This document shows positions 1-9,734 of a stretch of 64,000 bases of DNA, piece after piece. The DNA comes from Diospyros lotus. Taxonomy: Eukaryota > Streptophyta > Magnoliopsida > Ericales > Ebenaceae. The notes under the pieces are model-generated. The model made no database searches. It was not told the origin of the DNA and saw nothing but the letters and a program-made list of their open reading frames with translations. How positions within the stretch are numbered: position 1 is the stretch's first letter; each line of letters opens with the position of its first letter. A program made the translations under genes and the position numbers. The stretch is taken from the NCBI RefSeq assembly GCF_014633365.1, contig NC_068344.1, forward strand, positions 17,065,669 to 17,129,668, in the 5' to 3' direction.

Positions 1-794
1 GACGGCCGGCGAGATATGTCAGCAACAACAAATCTGGAGGTTAACGGCCGGCAGGAGATGACAACAACAACAGATCTAGTCCAAATCTGAACGTCAACGG
101 CTGGATTTGGACGGATTTGAAGATTGACGGTCGGATTTGGTCGGTGGCGGCCAGATCTGAGTAAGACGCAGTTGGATCTGGTTGATGGCGACTGGATCTG
201 AGCAAGGTGCGGTTGGATTTGGGCAAATGTGGTCAGATTGGGTCGGATTTGGGCGGTGCACGGAGGAAGCCATAAACAGTGGCAGCGATGGACGACTGCA
301 GCGGTGGCAGATCTAGAGAAGATAATAGTGATGGACGGCTGCGGAGTGGTAGATCTGGAGACGACAGTGGTGACGGATGGCCTTGGGGCGGCAGATCTGG
401 AGAAGGTAGCGAGATCTGGTGGTGTTGGCGAGCTCTGCCGTGGAAGATCTGGAGAAGGCAACGAGATTTGGTGGCTATTGAGGCGGTGACAAACAGTGTA
501 GCGAGGAGCTAGAGGTTGCTGCGGCGGGAAGGGACGCATGCCGGAGTTGGTGGAGGAGACTGGCAGCGGCATGGCAGAGGCGGCATTGAGGCAGCAAGGA
601 GGCCATGACTGCAACTAGAGTTTGAGTGGTGGCTCTGATGCCATGTTGAATTAGAGAACTTAGTGATGTCTAGCCTCCTTCTATTAAGATTTATGGTATG
701 AAGGTACAATAATTAAGGCTAAAAATACTCCTAAAATTGAGGCCTCGTTGTCTACTTGTCTACTAATCATAGCTAGTCTAATAGTTAATTGACA
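1..794 (-). mobile_element. Copia X, 5' leader and short 5' LTR (partial)
   Basis: An antisense element enters from beyond base 1. A PBS-like GCTCTGATGCCA (one change from tRNA-iMet complement) sits at 632-643. It is followed by a candidate short LTR, 644-794 (TGTTGA..TTGACA). The leader 1-631 is G-rich with repeated CAGATCTGGAGA/ACGG motifs, like the leader of element E. No gag is visible, and ORFs through the leader are repeat-driven. LTR ends are inferred from TG/CA only because the second LTR is outside the window. Confidence 0.45.
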
Positions 795-1445
795 GCTAAT
801 CCAATAGTTCCAAACACTACTCCTACAAGGCTATATTGTGACGACAAGTTTGCCATCAGTATAGTAAACAATTTGGTCCAACATGACCAGATGAAACATA
901 TGAGAATTGATAGACATTTTATCAAGCAGGAGATTGAAGAGTGTGGTATCAATTTGGTATATATTCCTACAGGTTTACTGGAAGATGATATCCTCACCAA
1001 GGCAATGAACAGATAAGGTTGTGAGCTAATTAGAGGCAAGGTGGGAATGAAAGACATTTATTCACCAGTTTGAGGGAGAGTGTTGAGGAAGAAATTTTGG
1101 TGGAAAGAGAAGAATCCCGAAGTTAAAGGGAAAAATTCGAAATAAAATGGATAAGAACAGGTTGAATAAAAGATAAAGAAGAAGAAGGATGAGATCAAAA
1201 GAAGATAAAAACTATAGCTGTTTCTAAAAGTTAGGAGAAGATTTTTCTAAGTTTAATTCTATCTTTATCTGTTGTTGTATTGTAAATTTGAACTTGTATT
1301 TTAAACTCCTAGATTTAAGAGATAGATGATAGATAGTTTCTGTATTTAAAGGCATCATGTTATCTAGTGAAAGGTGTGAAACAGTTAGTTCCGTTCACCC
1401 CTATTACTTAGAGGTTTTTGTTCCTAAATTCTCTAAGTTTGTTCA
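795..1445 (+). pseudogene. Copia RNase H 3' end plus 3' LTR (element A')
   Basis: The + strand frame at about 795-1013 reads TTPTRLYCDDKFAISIVNNL, QHDQMKHMRIDRHFIKQEI and DILTKAMNR. This is the C-terminal RNase H/tail of Copia polymerase. After a few stops GMKDIYSPV leads to the polypurine tract GAGGGAGAG, and the LTR begins at 1081. The rest of the element (gag, PR, IN, RT) is missing on the left, where element X abuts. It is a dead fragment. Confidence 0.75.
1081..1445 (+). repeat. 3' LTR of A'
   Basis: A 365-bp LTR starts TGTTGAGGAAG right after the polypurine tract and ends CTAAGTTTGTTCA. It is the same family as the LTR at 2847-3176, which is in the opposite orientation. By eye the two agree along nearly their whole length with scattered substitutions and one ~25-bp indel near the U5 end. 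Confidence 0.75.
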
Positions 1446-2802
1446 ATTATTAACTTTACCTTCTTCAGCATCAACTGCATAAGCTATTTGTTGCTTCTTC
1501 TGACTTTTCCCTTTCTAGTTTGCTGGCTTCCCATGTATTTTCCAACAAGTTTCTCTAGTGTGGTAGGGCTTGTGACAATGGTCACACCATTGTTTTTCCT
1601 TTTGAGGGTCTCCACGAGTTGGTGCTGCTCTTTGTTTAGAGGCAACAAGGGCTGAACTATTCTGGTTGTTAACTTTAGGTAATGAACTAAGCATTACCTT
1701 CTTCCAGCTTTCTTCTCTCCTTACTTCTACAAAGGCATCCCTGATAGATGGAGACGGTTTGGTTCCTAACAACCTTTCTTTGACTTCATCTAAGTCAGAA
1801 TTAAGGCCATGTAAGAAGTCAAATATCCGTTCCTTCTCTACCATTTTAGAATACTTAACCCCATTCTTGATACACTCTCAACTGATGTCATAGAACAAGT
1901 TCATCTCCTGTCATAATTCAGATAACATGTTATAGTAATATGTTGATTACCTTGGCGAGTAGTTCTTATGGCTGATCGAACTTCCAAGCATTGTGTTGCA
2001 TTTTCCATGTTTGAGTAAAAGCTTTGAACATCCTCCCATACTTCTGTCATGACCCTATGAGCAATAGAGGGGTATTATTGTAATAGGGTATAATAGTTTG
2101 TTAGGGATATTTTAGCAAGTGGTTAGAAGCACATGGGAGCATGTGCTAGGCTATTAGAAGCCAAATATATCTATATAAGGTTGCTGTAATGGGTTTGTTT
2201 CTTTATCCAAGAATTAATGAATTGAATCTGATTTCTCCTCCTCCAAATTCTCTCCCTTTCTTGATCTTCATCTCCTTCTTCTTTTCTGTTCTTCTAATCC
2301 CCCTAACACTTCTTCTAATCTCTCCCTCATTCTTTCAAATTTCCCCCAATTTCCTTCTGTTCTTGGCCTTAGCTGAATCGAATTCTTCCGATTCCCAAAC
2401 TGATCCTAGGTTAAGCCCTAGGTTCATGACAACTTCTTTGGTTGTTTTGTAAAACAGATAGGTCCTCCCTATCTTTGGCTCCATGGAATTGATGAGCCAA
2501 GCCATAACTATGGAGTTTTCAGCGTCCCATGCTTCATAGTTTGCAGCTTCATGATCTCGTTTTGGAATTCCCCCGGTTAGATACCCCACTTTTCCCTTTC
2601 CTTTCATAACCAACAAGACCGATTGGGACCACTCCCAAAAGTTGGTCCCATTGAGCTTATGTTGAGTGATTTGAAGGGTGTGGTGGTCTAGAGAAATAGG
2701 TGCAGCAGTTGGAAGTAAGGATCTAGTGGTTGTAGGGAAAGTAGTTGAGGCTTCACTGGTTGGTGAGAAACTAGCCATCTTGAAGCAGTTTGTGTGGAAC
2801 AA
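1446..2802 (-). pseudogene. Copia A gag, interrupted by a solo LTR
   Basis: Antisense gag of a Copia element. The N-terminal part (2437-2778; likely start MASFSPTSEAS at 2778) has the typical HKLNGTNFWEWSQSVLLVMK and AWLINSMEPKIGRTYLFY motifs. After the solo LTR it resumes at about 2039 (EVWEDVQSFYSN) and ends with a CCHC knuckle, CDHCHKPYHTRETC, near 1555. Stops separate the pieces. The reading continues to 1446, exactly where the oppositely oriented LTR end (..TTCA) abuts. Protease, integrase and RT are absent. Confidence 0.8.
2045..2431 (+). mobile_element. Solo LTR inserted in gag of A
   Basis: A 387-bp insertion with ends TGTCATGACCCTA and TAGGTTCATGACA, which are inverted copies with one mismatch. 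It is flanked by the 5-bp duplication ACTTC (2040-2044 and 2432-2436). Removing it and one ACTTC restores the gag frame (KEV-WEDVQ). A TATA-like CTATATAAGG near 2170 indicates + orientation. No internal region remains, so this is an LTR-LTR recombination product. Confidence 0.85.
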
Positions 2803-2846
2803 AAAAACCTAGGTATGCAGTTACCGGACCAATCGCTTTGATACCA

Positions 2847-3176
2847 TGAACAAACTTAGAGAACTTAGGAACAAAACGAAAACTTACAGTTTTCACACCT
2901 TTCATTAGATCGCACGATGTTTTTAAATACAGAAACCTTCTATCATCTATCTCCTAAAATCTAGGAATTCAAAATACAAGTTTAAATTTACAATACAACA
3001 ACAGATAAAGATAGAATTAAACTTTGAAAAATCTTCTCCTAACTTTCAGGAATAGCTGTAGTCTTTATCTTCTTTTGATCTCATCCTTCTTCTTCTTTAT
3101 CTTTTATTTAATCAACCTGTTCTTATCCCTTTTATTTCGGAATTCTTCTTTTTCCATCGGAATTTCTTCTTCAACA
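2847..3176 (-). repeat. 5' LTR of Copia A
   Basis: It lies directly beside the PBS GCTTTGATACCA (2835-2846) and runs TGAACAAAC..CTTCAACA in + view. Reverse-complemented, it matches the LTR at 1081-1445. Antisense orientation agrees with the gag reading. No matching antisense 3' LTR is found to the left. Confidence 0.8.
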
Positions 3177-3695
3177 CTATCTTTTCAGATGTACAGCAGA
3201 AGTTCAGTGATAAAATGAAATAGACCTATGAGTTGATGAATGAAACTGGATTAGGCTTCACTTGTAGTATTCCCTCAAGGAGGTATGATGTTGATTAAAC
3301 ATGATTGTGACCAGTAATGGTAGCAACCAAACGAATTGGGCAGGTCCTCTTTTAGGGTGTGTTGATAAATTAAAAATGACAGGAACTATTATGTAAAAAG
3401 TTGTGTTTGCATTGCGACTTAGATAAAATATAAAGTTTCTTGCATTTGTTAGGTTGACGCTTCATGAATATGAATATTGTTACTTTGGAGGCAATTGTAA
3501 GTTTTGTCCACATAACATACATTTCTTCTTCTTCTTAAGGCATAATTGCTTCAATTTTTATAAAAATTTGCATCTTAATTTATTGACCTTAATTAATGAT
3601 TTTTTCTGTTATCTTTGTAGTGCAACCAGGTGTTGGTTTTACTATTCTTATCTTTCTTTTTATAAATGGAGGAGAACTTTTGAATCCCCTTGTAG
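3177..3695. other. Host intron upstream of e1
   Basis: AT-rich sequence between element A and exon e1, with pyrimidine-rich stretches near 3520-3640. I see no coding or mobile feature. The short ORF at 3454-3777 is out of frame with PIR and is intron plus exon shadow. Confidence 0.7.
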
Positions 3696-3907
3696 GTTGT
3701 ACGATATAACTACAGCCCAGAGGAAAGAAAAGCTCTGGTTGAACTTGTCAGCTACATTAAGAGCATTGGATCCATGATGCAGCGTTGTGACACATTGGTG
3801 GCTGATTCATTATGGGAAACAATCCATGCTGAAGTCCAGGATTTTGTGCAAAATACATTAGCAACCATGTTGCGGACAACCTTTCGGAAAAAGAAGGACC
3901 TATCTAG
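3696..3907 (+). CDS. PIR: PIR/SRA1 exon e1 (partial gene)
   Basis: First exon visible. The acceptor is TTGTAG at 3690-3695; an in-frame TAG directly upstream fixes the exon start. The peptide runs from VVRYNYSPEERKALVEL through SYIKSIGSMMQRCDTLVADS and ETIHAEVQDFVQNTLATMLR to KKKDLSR, all hallmarks of plant CYFIP/PIR. The exon ends in the first two bases of an Arg codon (AG), before the donor GTGGGT at 3908. The preceding coding residues (an ..EK end in the family) must lie in an exon upstream of this window. The ATGs at 3774 and 3777 are internal Met-Met codons, not starts. Confidence 0.93.
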
Positions 3908-4752
3908 GTGGGTTGTTGCTTTCCTTTTTTGCTGTTTTAACTCCTCATTAGAGTTTCTTCACTATACTTGATGTTTATGTTATTATATTTCCATCTCTGA
4001 CAATTTTCAGTTACAAAGTAAGAAAATTGTTCTTTGGAGCTGCTGCTTTTGAACTATCTGATTTTATCTAATCTGTTGGTAGAATAGGAGCATCAAGTAA
4101 CTTTGATCATCTCCTTGATTGTAATTTTTTGCCAGGATGTTTTGCTAATATATTTTGTAACATTGTTGCTATGACTGGATTTTTTCTTAAGATACAGCTA
4201 ATCCATATTATAATCCCAAAGTTTGGCAATGCATTCTTATAACAGCACTTTAGGGACAAAAACACATGTACTCTTATTATGCGGTGTACCATCTAGTCAT
4301 TTAAAACACCAAATGCAAGAATATGATGCATACTGGTACCTAGGTTATTAGTTAATACATTCTCGCAGTCCAGTAAATGTTATTTCACTTATTTGAGTTG
4401 ATCACTAATGCAAAATGAAGTAAACCAGGAGGAACTCTTTTTGGGGACATTCCAATCTTCTTTTGGCCTGTGAAGATGGAATGGTGAAAAAAGACCATGA
4501 GGAAGCAGGCAAACTACACAAAATTCTCTAAATGAAAATGAAGGTTTCCCCTTCGATAATATTCTCTTCTAACCCCACCTGTTTTGAACCTTTATCAAAT
4601 GGGTTCCAACATTCTTTGCCTCAGGAGAAGAATTTAAAAGAATCCCTCAGGCGATAGATCCAGTCTCCCAAGATTCATCATGTGGCGACATTGAAACTGT
4701 TTCCTGATGTTGCCCAATTTCTTATGTATTGTATATGACTGCTAATTTTCAG
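3908..4752 (+). other. PIR intron 1
   Basis: 845-bp intron, donor GTGGGT, acceptor TTTTCAG. No retroelement or RNA gene recognised; ordinary AT-rich plant intron. Confidence 0.85.
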
Positions 4753-4900
4753 GATTCTTTCCGATATGCGTACACTTTCAGCAGATTGGATGGCAAATAC
4801 AGGCCGGCCAGAATCTGATTTTCAACCGTTGCAGCATGGAGGAGAAGAAAACAAAGGAAACTTCTTTTATCCAAGGCCAGTGGCGCCAACTGCTGCCCAG
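4753..4900 (+). CDS. PIR: PIR/SRA1 exon e2
   Basis: Acceptor TTTTCAG ends at 4752. The first base completes the Arg codon begun in e1, then the frame reads ILSDMRTLSADWMANTGRPE, an acidic/Gly-rich variable stretch, and GNFFYPRPVAPTAAQ. The motifs match plant PIR. The exon ends after a complete Gln codon (phase 0), and the following intron starts GTTCCA, a weak donor. The ATG at 4766 is an internal Met. The variable segment (QPLQHGGEENK) is where plant homologues also differ. Confidence 0.93.
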
Positions 4901-5425
4901 GTTCCAGTTCATTATATTTGCTTGTGTGCCTTGTGTGTTACTGATCCCTTATTTTCAACTCCTGTTATTACTACTGCTTCATCCATTCTTTATTTCTGGG
5001 TATTCTCATTTCTGAAAAGTCCTAGATTTGTGCATGGAATAACATGACATACCTGATATCTGTTTCACATTGTTTGCACTTCTTTCCGTTCATGCTGTCT
5101 AGTTTAGTTTCATTATACCTGAACCAGTGTCAGTTTTGTTTGAATTTACTGTTTATATATGTATACTTTATGGGCCATTATCCATCCCACTTCCAGACTA
5201 CAGAACTGATACCACTTGCTTGGGAGTATTTCACAATAATATTACTTTCCATTAACAAATTTTCCACCAAACTTTTTCCCAAGATAGAACTCTATCTTCC
5301 ATGTTACATTGAGGGAAAAAGAGGATGACTGAGTCTCTAATAAACTATCAATTGCAATGTACTGAAACAGTGTAGGGAACATAGTTCTAAGAAGCTTAAA
5401 AGGAGGATGACTGAGTCTCTAATAA
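4901..5425 (+). other. 5' part of PIR intron 2
   Basis: Non-coding host intron. It ends in a 23-bp direct repeat, GAGGATGACTGAGTCTCTAA plus TAA, present at 5321-5343 and 5403-5425. The second copy abuts the broken end of Copia B. Confidence 0.6.
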
Positions 5426-7139
5426 TGAAGGCAAATGGTGGATCTTATTGAAGAGATTGAGGTACTTTCAGGTAAACATGGTAGCAACTGATTCTGTCCA
5501 TCTACGTCACCTTTAGTCTCTTCAAGATAGTACAACCCGTTCCTTTCCTTAGCAAACCCAATTGTCATCCCTGTGGTCCGGTCCTGAAAAACACAATGAG
5601 TATAAAAAGATTTGATTGTACAATTTAGGTCTTTGGTGATTTTGGAGATGGAGAGAAGATTGGTTGACTGTTTTGGAAACATTTAGGACATTAGGTAAAG
5701 AAAGGAGGGGGTTCACTTTAATGTTACCATGGCCAGCAATTGGAACAGCTTACCCATCAGCTACGAAGATCTTCCGGTTTTGAGGGGCAGGCATATAATT
5801 GTCAAATTTATTTGGGTAGTGAGTCATGTGATCAGTAGAACCAGAGTCTATGACCCATGATTTGGAATGGAAGATGCAGGAAGCTTTAGAGAAATCAGAA
5901 ATAAGACACCACTCTAAGCCAATGAACATGTACCAGAAGTCTTGGTGATGGAGTTAAAGTAAATCTTTTAGCTTGTCAATGTCTTCTCGGCTGAATTCCT
6001 CTCCACTAACAGCAGGTTTCTTTTGAGAAGTATCCTCCTTATTAGCAAGATAGGCTTGGGTTTGTTTACTTTGAGCCTTCCCATGAAGCTTGAAGCAGTT
6101 GCCCCTTGTATGTCAAGACTTTTTGCTGTAGGAACACCGAAATCCATCTCGGTTGGACTGTTTATAGGAATCAACCTTGTTCTGCCTTTGTCCTGGGTTA
6201 TACGGCTTATTTCCTCTACCATCTGTACCTTTCTTGGACATCATGGCAGAACCTTCATTTAGTTGTGTCTCAAGAATAACAATTCTCCTAGTTTCCTCTG
6301 CTCGAACAACGGAGAAAACCTCACTAAGGGATGGTAACCAATCCTTTCCCAACACTTGCACTCTTACTTGATCATATTCCATATTTAGTCTTGCCAGAAA
6401 TCCTAAAATTCTATCCCTTTCAAGAAATTCAAGTAGAATTTTAGTGTCTTCAGCACACTTCATCTTAAGAACTTGATAATGATCTATTTCAAGCCAAAGA
6501 ACATTCAAGCGGTTATAATATTCAGTAACAGAGAGAGAACCTTGTATTGCAGATGAAACTTTGGTTTTTAGTTCATAAATCATCGCAACATCTTGTTTCA
6601 TGGAGTAAGTTTTTTGAGCCTCTCCCAAATATCTCATACTGTGGGAAGGAACATGAGATTTCTACTAATCTCTGGCTGCATTGAATTCCATATCCAGGAC
6701 ATGATCATCGAGTCCTCCTTATTCCATGCCTGGAACTTAGGGTCATCACTGCTCGGACCAGTCCCATTTAAGTGGCTAATTTTCCCTTTTCCCTTGAAGA
6801 GTGTCCTCACAATCTGTGACCATTTTAGATGACCATTGTACATAATTCTTCCCATTCAAGCGATAGACAACATTAATGCTTTGAAGCTCTCCACTTGAAC
6901 CGGTTGATGGGACATCAAGAATAGCTTCAGGATTGGATGTCATGTTCTTAGAAGTCTTAGACATGTTCTCACCAAATAATCAGAAAATAATAAAGGAGAT
7001 TGGAGGGAACAAGAACATTAGAATGGTGCTCAGCAAAGAAAGGCTGACAGGAATTCAGCAATCGGAAAGAACAGAGGTAATGACGGCCAGCAGGAAACAT
7101 CACAAATGGTTAAGAGTTACCTGTGTTGCTCTGATACCA
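5426..7139 (-). pseudogene. Copia B gag-protease fragment
   Basis: Antisense. From right to left: PBS GCTCTGATACCA (7128-7139); gag start MSKTSKNMTSNPEA at 6964 with YRLNGKNYVQW; a central gag domain with YYNRLNVLWLEIDHYQ and FLARLNMEYDQVRVQVLGKD; a degraded zinc knuckle (CSYSKK..HTRGNCFKLHG) near 6110; aspartic protease SWVIDSGSTDHMT near 5855; then NLLSISKITKDLNC and a GAG-pre-integrase start. The element breaks off there, with no integrase, RT or 3' LTR. Several stops and frameshifts make it a dead 5' half. Confidence 0.85.
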
Positions 7140-7387
7140 TTAAGAAAGAAATAATTCTTCTCTTGTATTGAACTGAATATGTCCTTTACAATATATACTA
7201 GAGATTGGGAGATTATATCCCAATATCTTAGGAAATATACAAGGAAAGAAAGATAAAACAAGAAATCTCCAATAATAGGAAGAGTAACATATTTTGGAAA
7301 GGAGCCATATTTAGGAAAGGAGCCATATTTAGGAAAGGAGACATTAGGAAAGGGCCATATTTAAGAATAAATCCACAATCGTCGACA
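7140..7387 (-). repeat. 5' LTR of Copia B
   Basis: Follows the PBS of B and ends near GTCGACA. The outer boundary is approximate because the partner LTR is gone. It contains two to three direct copies of GGAAAGGAGCCATATTTA (7297-7350). Confidence 0.55.
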
Positions 7388-7639
7388 GAGAGCTTAGGGA
7401 CTAGGTCTTTAGCATATTTCTGATAACAACCTAGGATTCAGACCTCTGGGGTAGGGATTAAGAGTTTGAGATTTGATATCCTTACTGTTAGAGTTAAGAC
7501 TCTCAGGGACAACCAAAATTATATTATAGATACTAAATTTGAAAAGCCAACAAATTCTTCCATCCTGCAAACTTAGCCAGTTTAACCATTCTACAGACTT
7601 CTTCTTCCACCTTTCTATATAATCCTTTATAAGACATGG

Positions 7640-7882
7640 AAGCCACAATTAAGATGGTTTGGACATTTGAGAATAAGACCAATTGATGCACCGTGAAGTG
7701 AGTGGTTGAAATGGAGGTTGTATGCAGAAAAAGAGGGTGATAAAGACTAATGAAAAGTGGGTTAACCCTTAAACATGACATCAAACTTAATGACCTTACA
7801 GGTGATATGTCCATGTATAGAGATGTATAATTCATGTAGCTGACCCCGTCAAGTGGGGTTAATGCTTGTGATTGTTGTTGTT
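7640..7882 (+). pseudogene. LINE 3' tail fragment
   Basis: The + strand reads LRWFGHLRIRPIDAP at 7649-7693, the conserved C-terminal motif of plant non-LTR retrotransposon ORF2. A non-coding tail with TAGCTGACCCCGTCAAGTGGGG follows and ends in (TTG)n at about 7871-7882. Only the extreme 3' end is present, as expected for 5'-truncated insertion. The 5' limit is uncertain. Confidence 0.65.
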
Positions 7883-8295
7883 AGTTTTCCAGTTCTATAT
7901 TTGGAGTTGTAAGCATAATGTCTTTCTTTGGTCTAAACCCACCACAAAGTTGGTTGTAATGTCATTCATTTAGCATTCCAAATGCCTTCTAACATGAGAT
8001 TGGTATAGCTGCATTGCATTAGATGGGAACTTTTACATTTGGCTTAGCAGTGTTTAATTGGTTTATAGAGAAATTTTTAAAATTGGAATGTTCATACAAC
8101 TAGGTCTATGTGACAAATTAAATAGCTTTTTAAATGATTTAGTTGGACATTATCTTGGATTAAGTTTTATTTACATTAATTAATAGATGTTAATGTTGAC
8201 ATGGGCTTAATTTTCCAGCACCCATGTGGCACTTAAGCTTCTCAATTCCTTCACTAGAGAAAACCCAAGTTTAGCCTTACTTCTTCAAAATGTAG
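7883..8295. other. Unassigned intron sequence
   Basis: AT-rich, non-coding on both strands; no repeat family recognised. Confidence 0.5.
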
Positions 8296-8299
8296 TGTT

Positions 8300-9091
8300 A
8301 GATCAAAAGAAGATGTCTATTTCGGCCACACAATGTCTTCCAGTCTTTTAAAATTGTATGAACATTCCAATTAAACACTAGACACCTCTAGAAGATGTCT
8401 TCCAGTCTTTTAAAATAGACACCTCTAGAAGATGTCTATTTTTTCTTTCGGCCACACAATTTTGTTGAGATGTGTATGAACATGAGCTTTGATGCAAAAT
8501 ACCATGTTCAGATAGGTAATTTGTTAAATCATGGGAGAAATATTCTCGACCATTATTAGTTCGAAGGACATGAATAGAAATTTGAAACATATTCAAAATA
8601 AATTTGTGAAACATTTTGAAAATGTTGCTAGTTTCTAATTTTTCTTTCATAAGATACACCCAACAAGCTCTAGAATGATCATCAATGAAGGTTATGAACC
8701 ATGTAGAACCAGTGATATTTGGGTGTTTAGAGAGACCCCATATATTACTATGAATCATATGGAAGGGTTTAGATGGCTTATAGGACTGAATAGAATGATG
8801 AGAACGAGACTGTTTGGCTTGAATACATTGCTCACATGTAAGAATTTGTTCTTTATTAAAAAGTTGCTGATACAGATTTAAGATAAGGAAAGCATGGGTG
8901 TCCTAAACATTTATGCTATAGTAAGACCTTGGCATTACTAGTTACATTTAGGATTACCTTATTAGAAGAACTTGAAACATTTCTTGCCACATAGTAAAGA
9001 CCATCTCTTGCCTTAACATTGCTAATCATCATCCCCGAAGCTTGGTCTTGAAACACACAATAAGATGGAAACAATTTAAAAATACAATTCA
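8300..9091 (-). pseudogene. Copia D, integrase-side fragment
   Basis: Antisense piece of the oldest Copia in this intron. It reads NCIFKLFPSYCVFQDQASGM, a degraded GAG-pre-integrase, then the integrase core IHSNIWGLSKHPNITGSTWF, ITFIDDHSRACWVYLMKEK, an altered second Asp motif (RTNNGREYF, D to N) and QQNCVAERKNRHLLEV. The reading collapses at about 8440 into scrambled short repeats, and RT, RNase H and the 3' LTR are lost. Its other half lies at 29669-31037, on the far side of Copia C. Confidence 0.78.
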
Positions 9092-9723
9092 TGTTGTTGG
9101 AATAATCTCACAGCTCTCTTTCTCTCAATGACACTCGCACTCACAACAAATCTCTCTCAGAATCACTCAACTCTTTGATGCACACAGGAATTAATGAAAC
9201 ACAGAAAATACGAACACAAAATGAGAATCAAAAACACCAAAACATTTATCCTGGTTCGGTCTTTTAACAAGACCTATATCCAGACTGCCGGAGGCACTTT
9301 ATCTCCACTATCTTGAATGAAACTCCAAGGATTACATGCACCAATAACCTCACCAGCCTTATACCCAGAACTGTTGAGAGTTTCCCTACCCAAATACAAA
9401 GATATACCCTCTTAGTACTCAAGTAGAACCTGCACATACTCCTCTCACCTTTTCATCCCAAGACAGTATAATGCTCTACAGAAAACCTCACACTCGACCT
9501 CTATTTATACTACATAGAGGCGGTAAAACAGAAAGCTATCTAGAAATCGGTAGTTACAACCAACTAATTGGATTTAAAAACCGCTAACTAACCCTTCTAG
9601 AAACAATCCTTCTAGAATAACACAAGTGATATACAAATGCTAACAGCATAAAACCCTCCCGAGATAACCCAAAGCTAATCTAATACAAGTGATTACAACA
9701 CGTCTTTGGTTATTCTACTAACA
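9092..9723 (-). repeat. 3' LTR of Copia C
   Basis: TGTTGTTGGAATAATC..TTCTACTAACA in + view. An antisense TATA region (CCTCTATTTATACTAC, about 9499-9514) and the sequence ATCCTGGTTCGGTC are typical of Copia LTRs. Pairs with 29035-29668. Confidence 0.9.
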
Positions 9724-9734
9724 GAGAGAAGATT

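Noticed and set aside
229..512. ORFs in the G-rich leader at 229-512 as a gene
   Set aside because: Two overlapping frames are open only because of the repetitive AGATCTGGAGA-type composition; no domain, and it lies in a Copia leader next to a PBS.
3774..3971. ORF starting MMQRCDTL as a complete small gene
   Set aside because: It is exon e1 of PIR from an internal Met, running into intron 1 past the donor at 3908.
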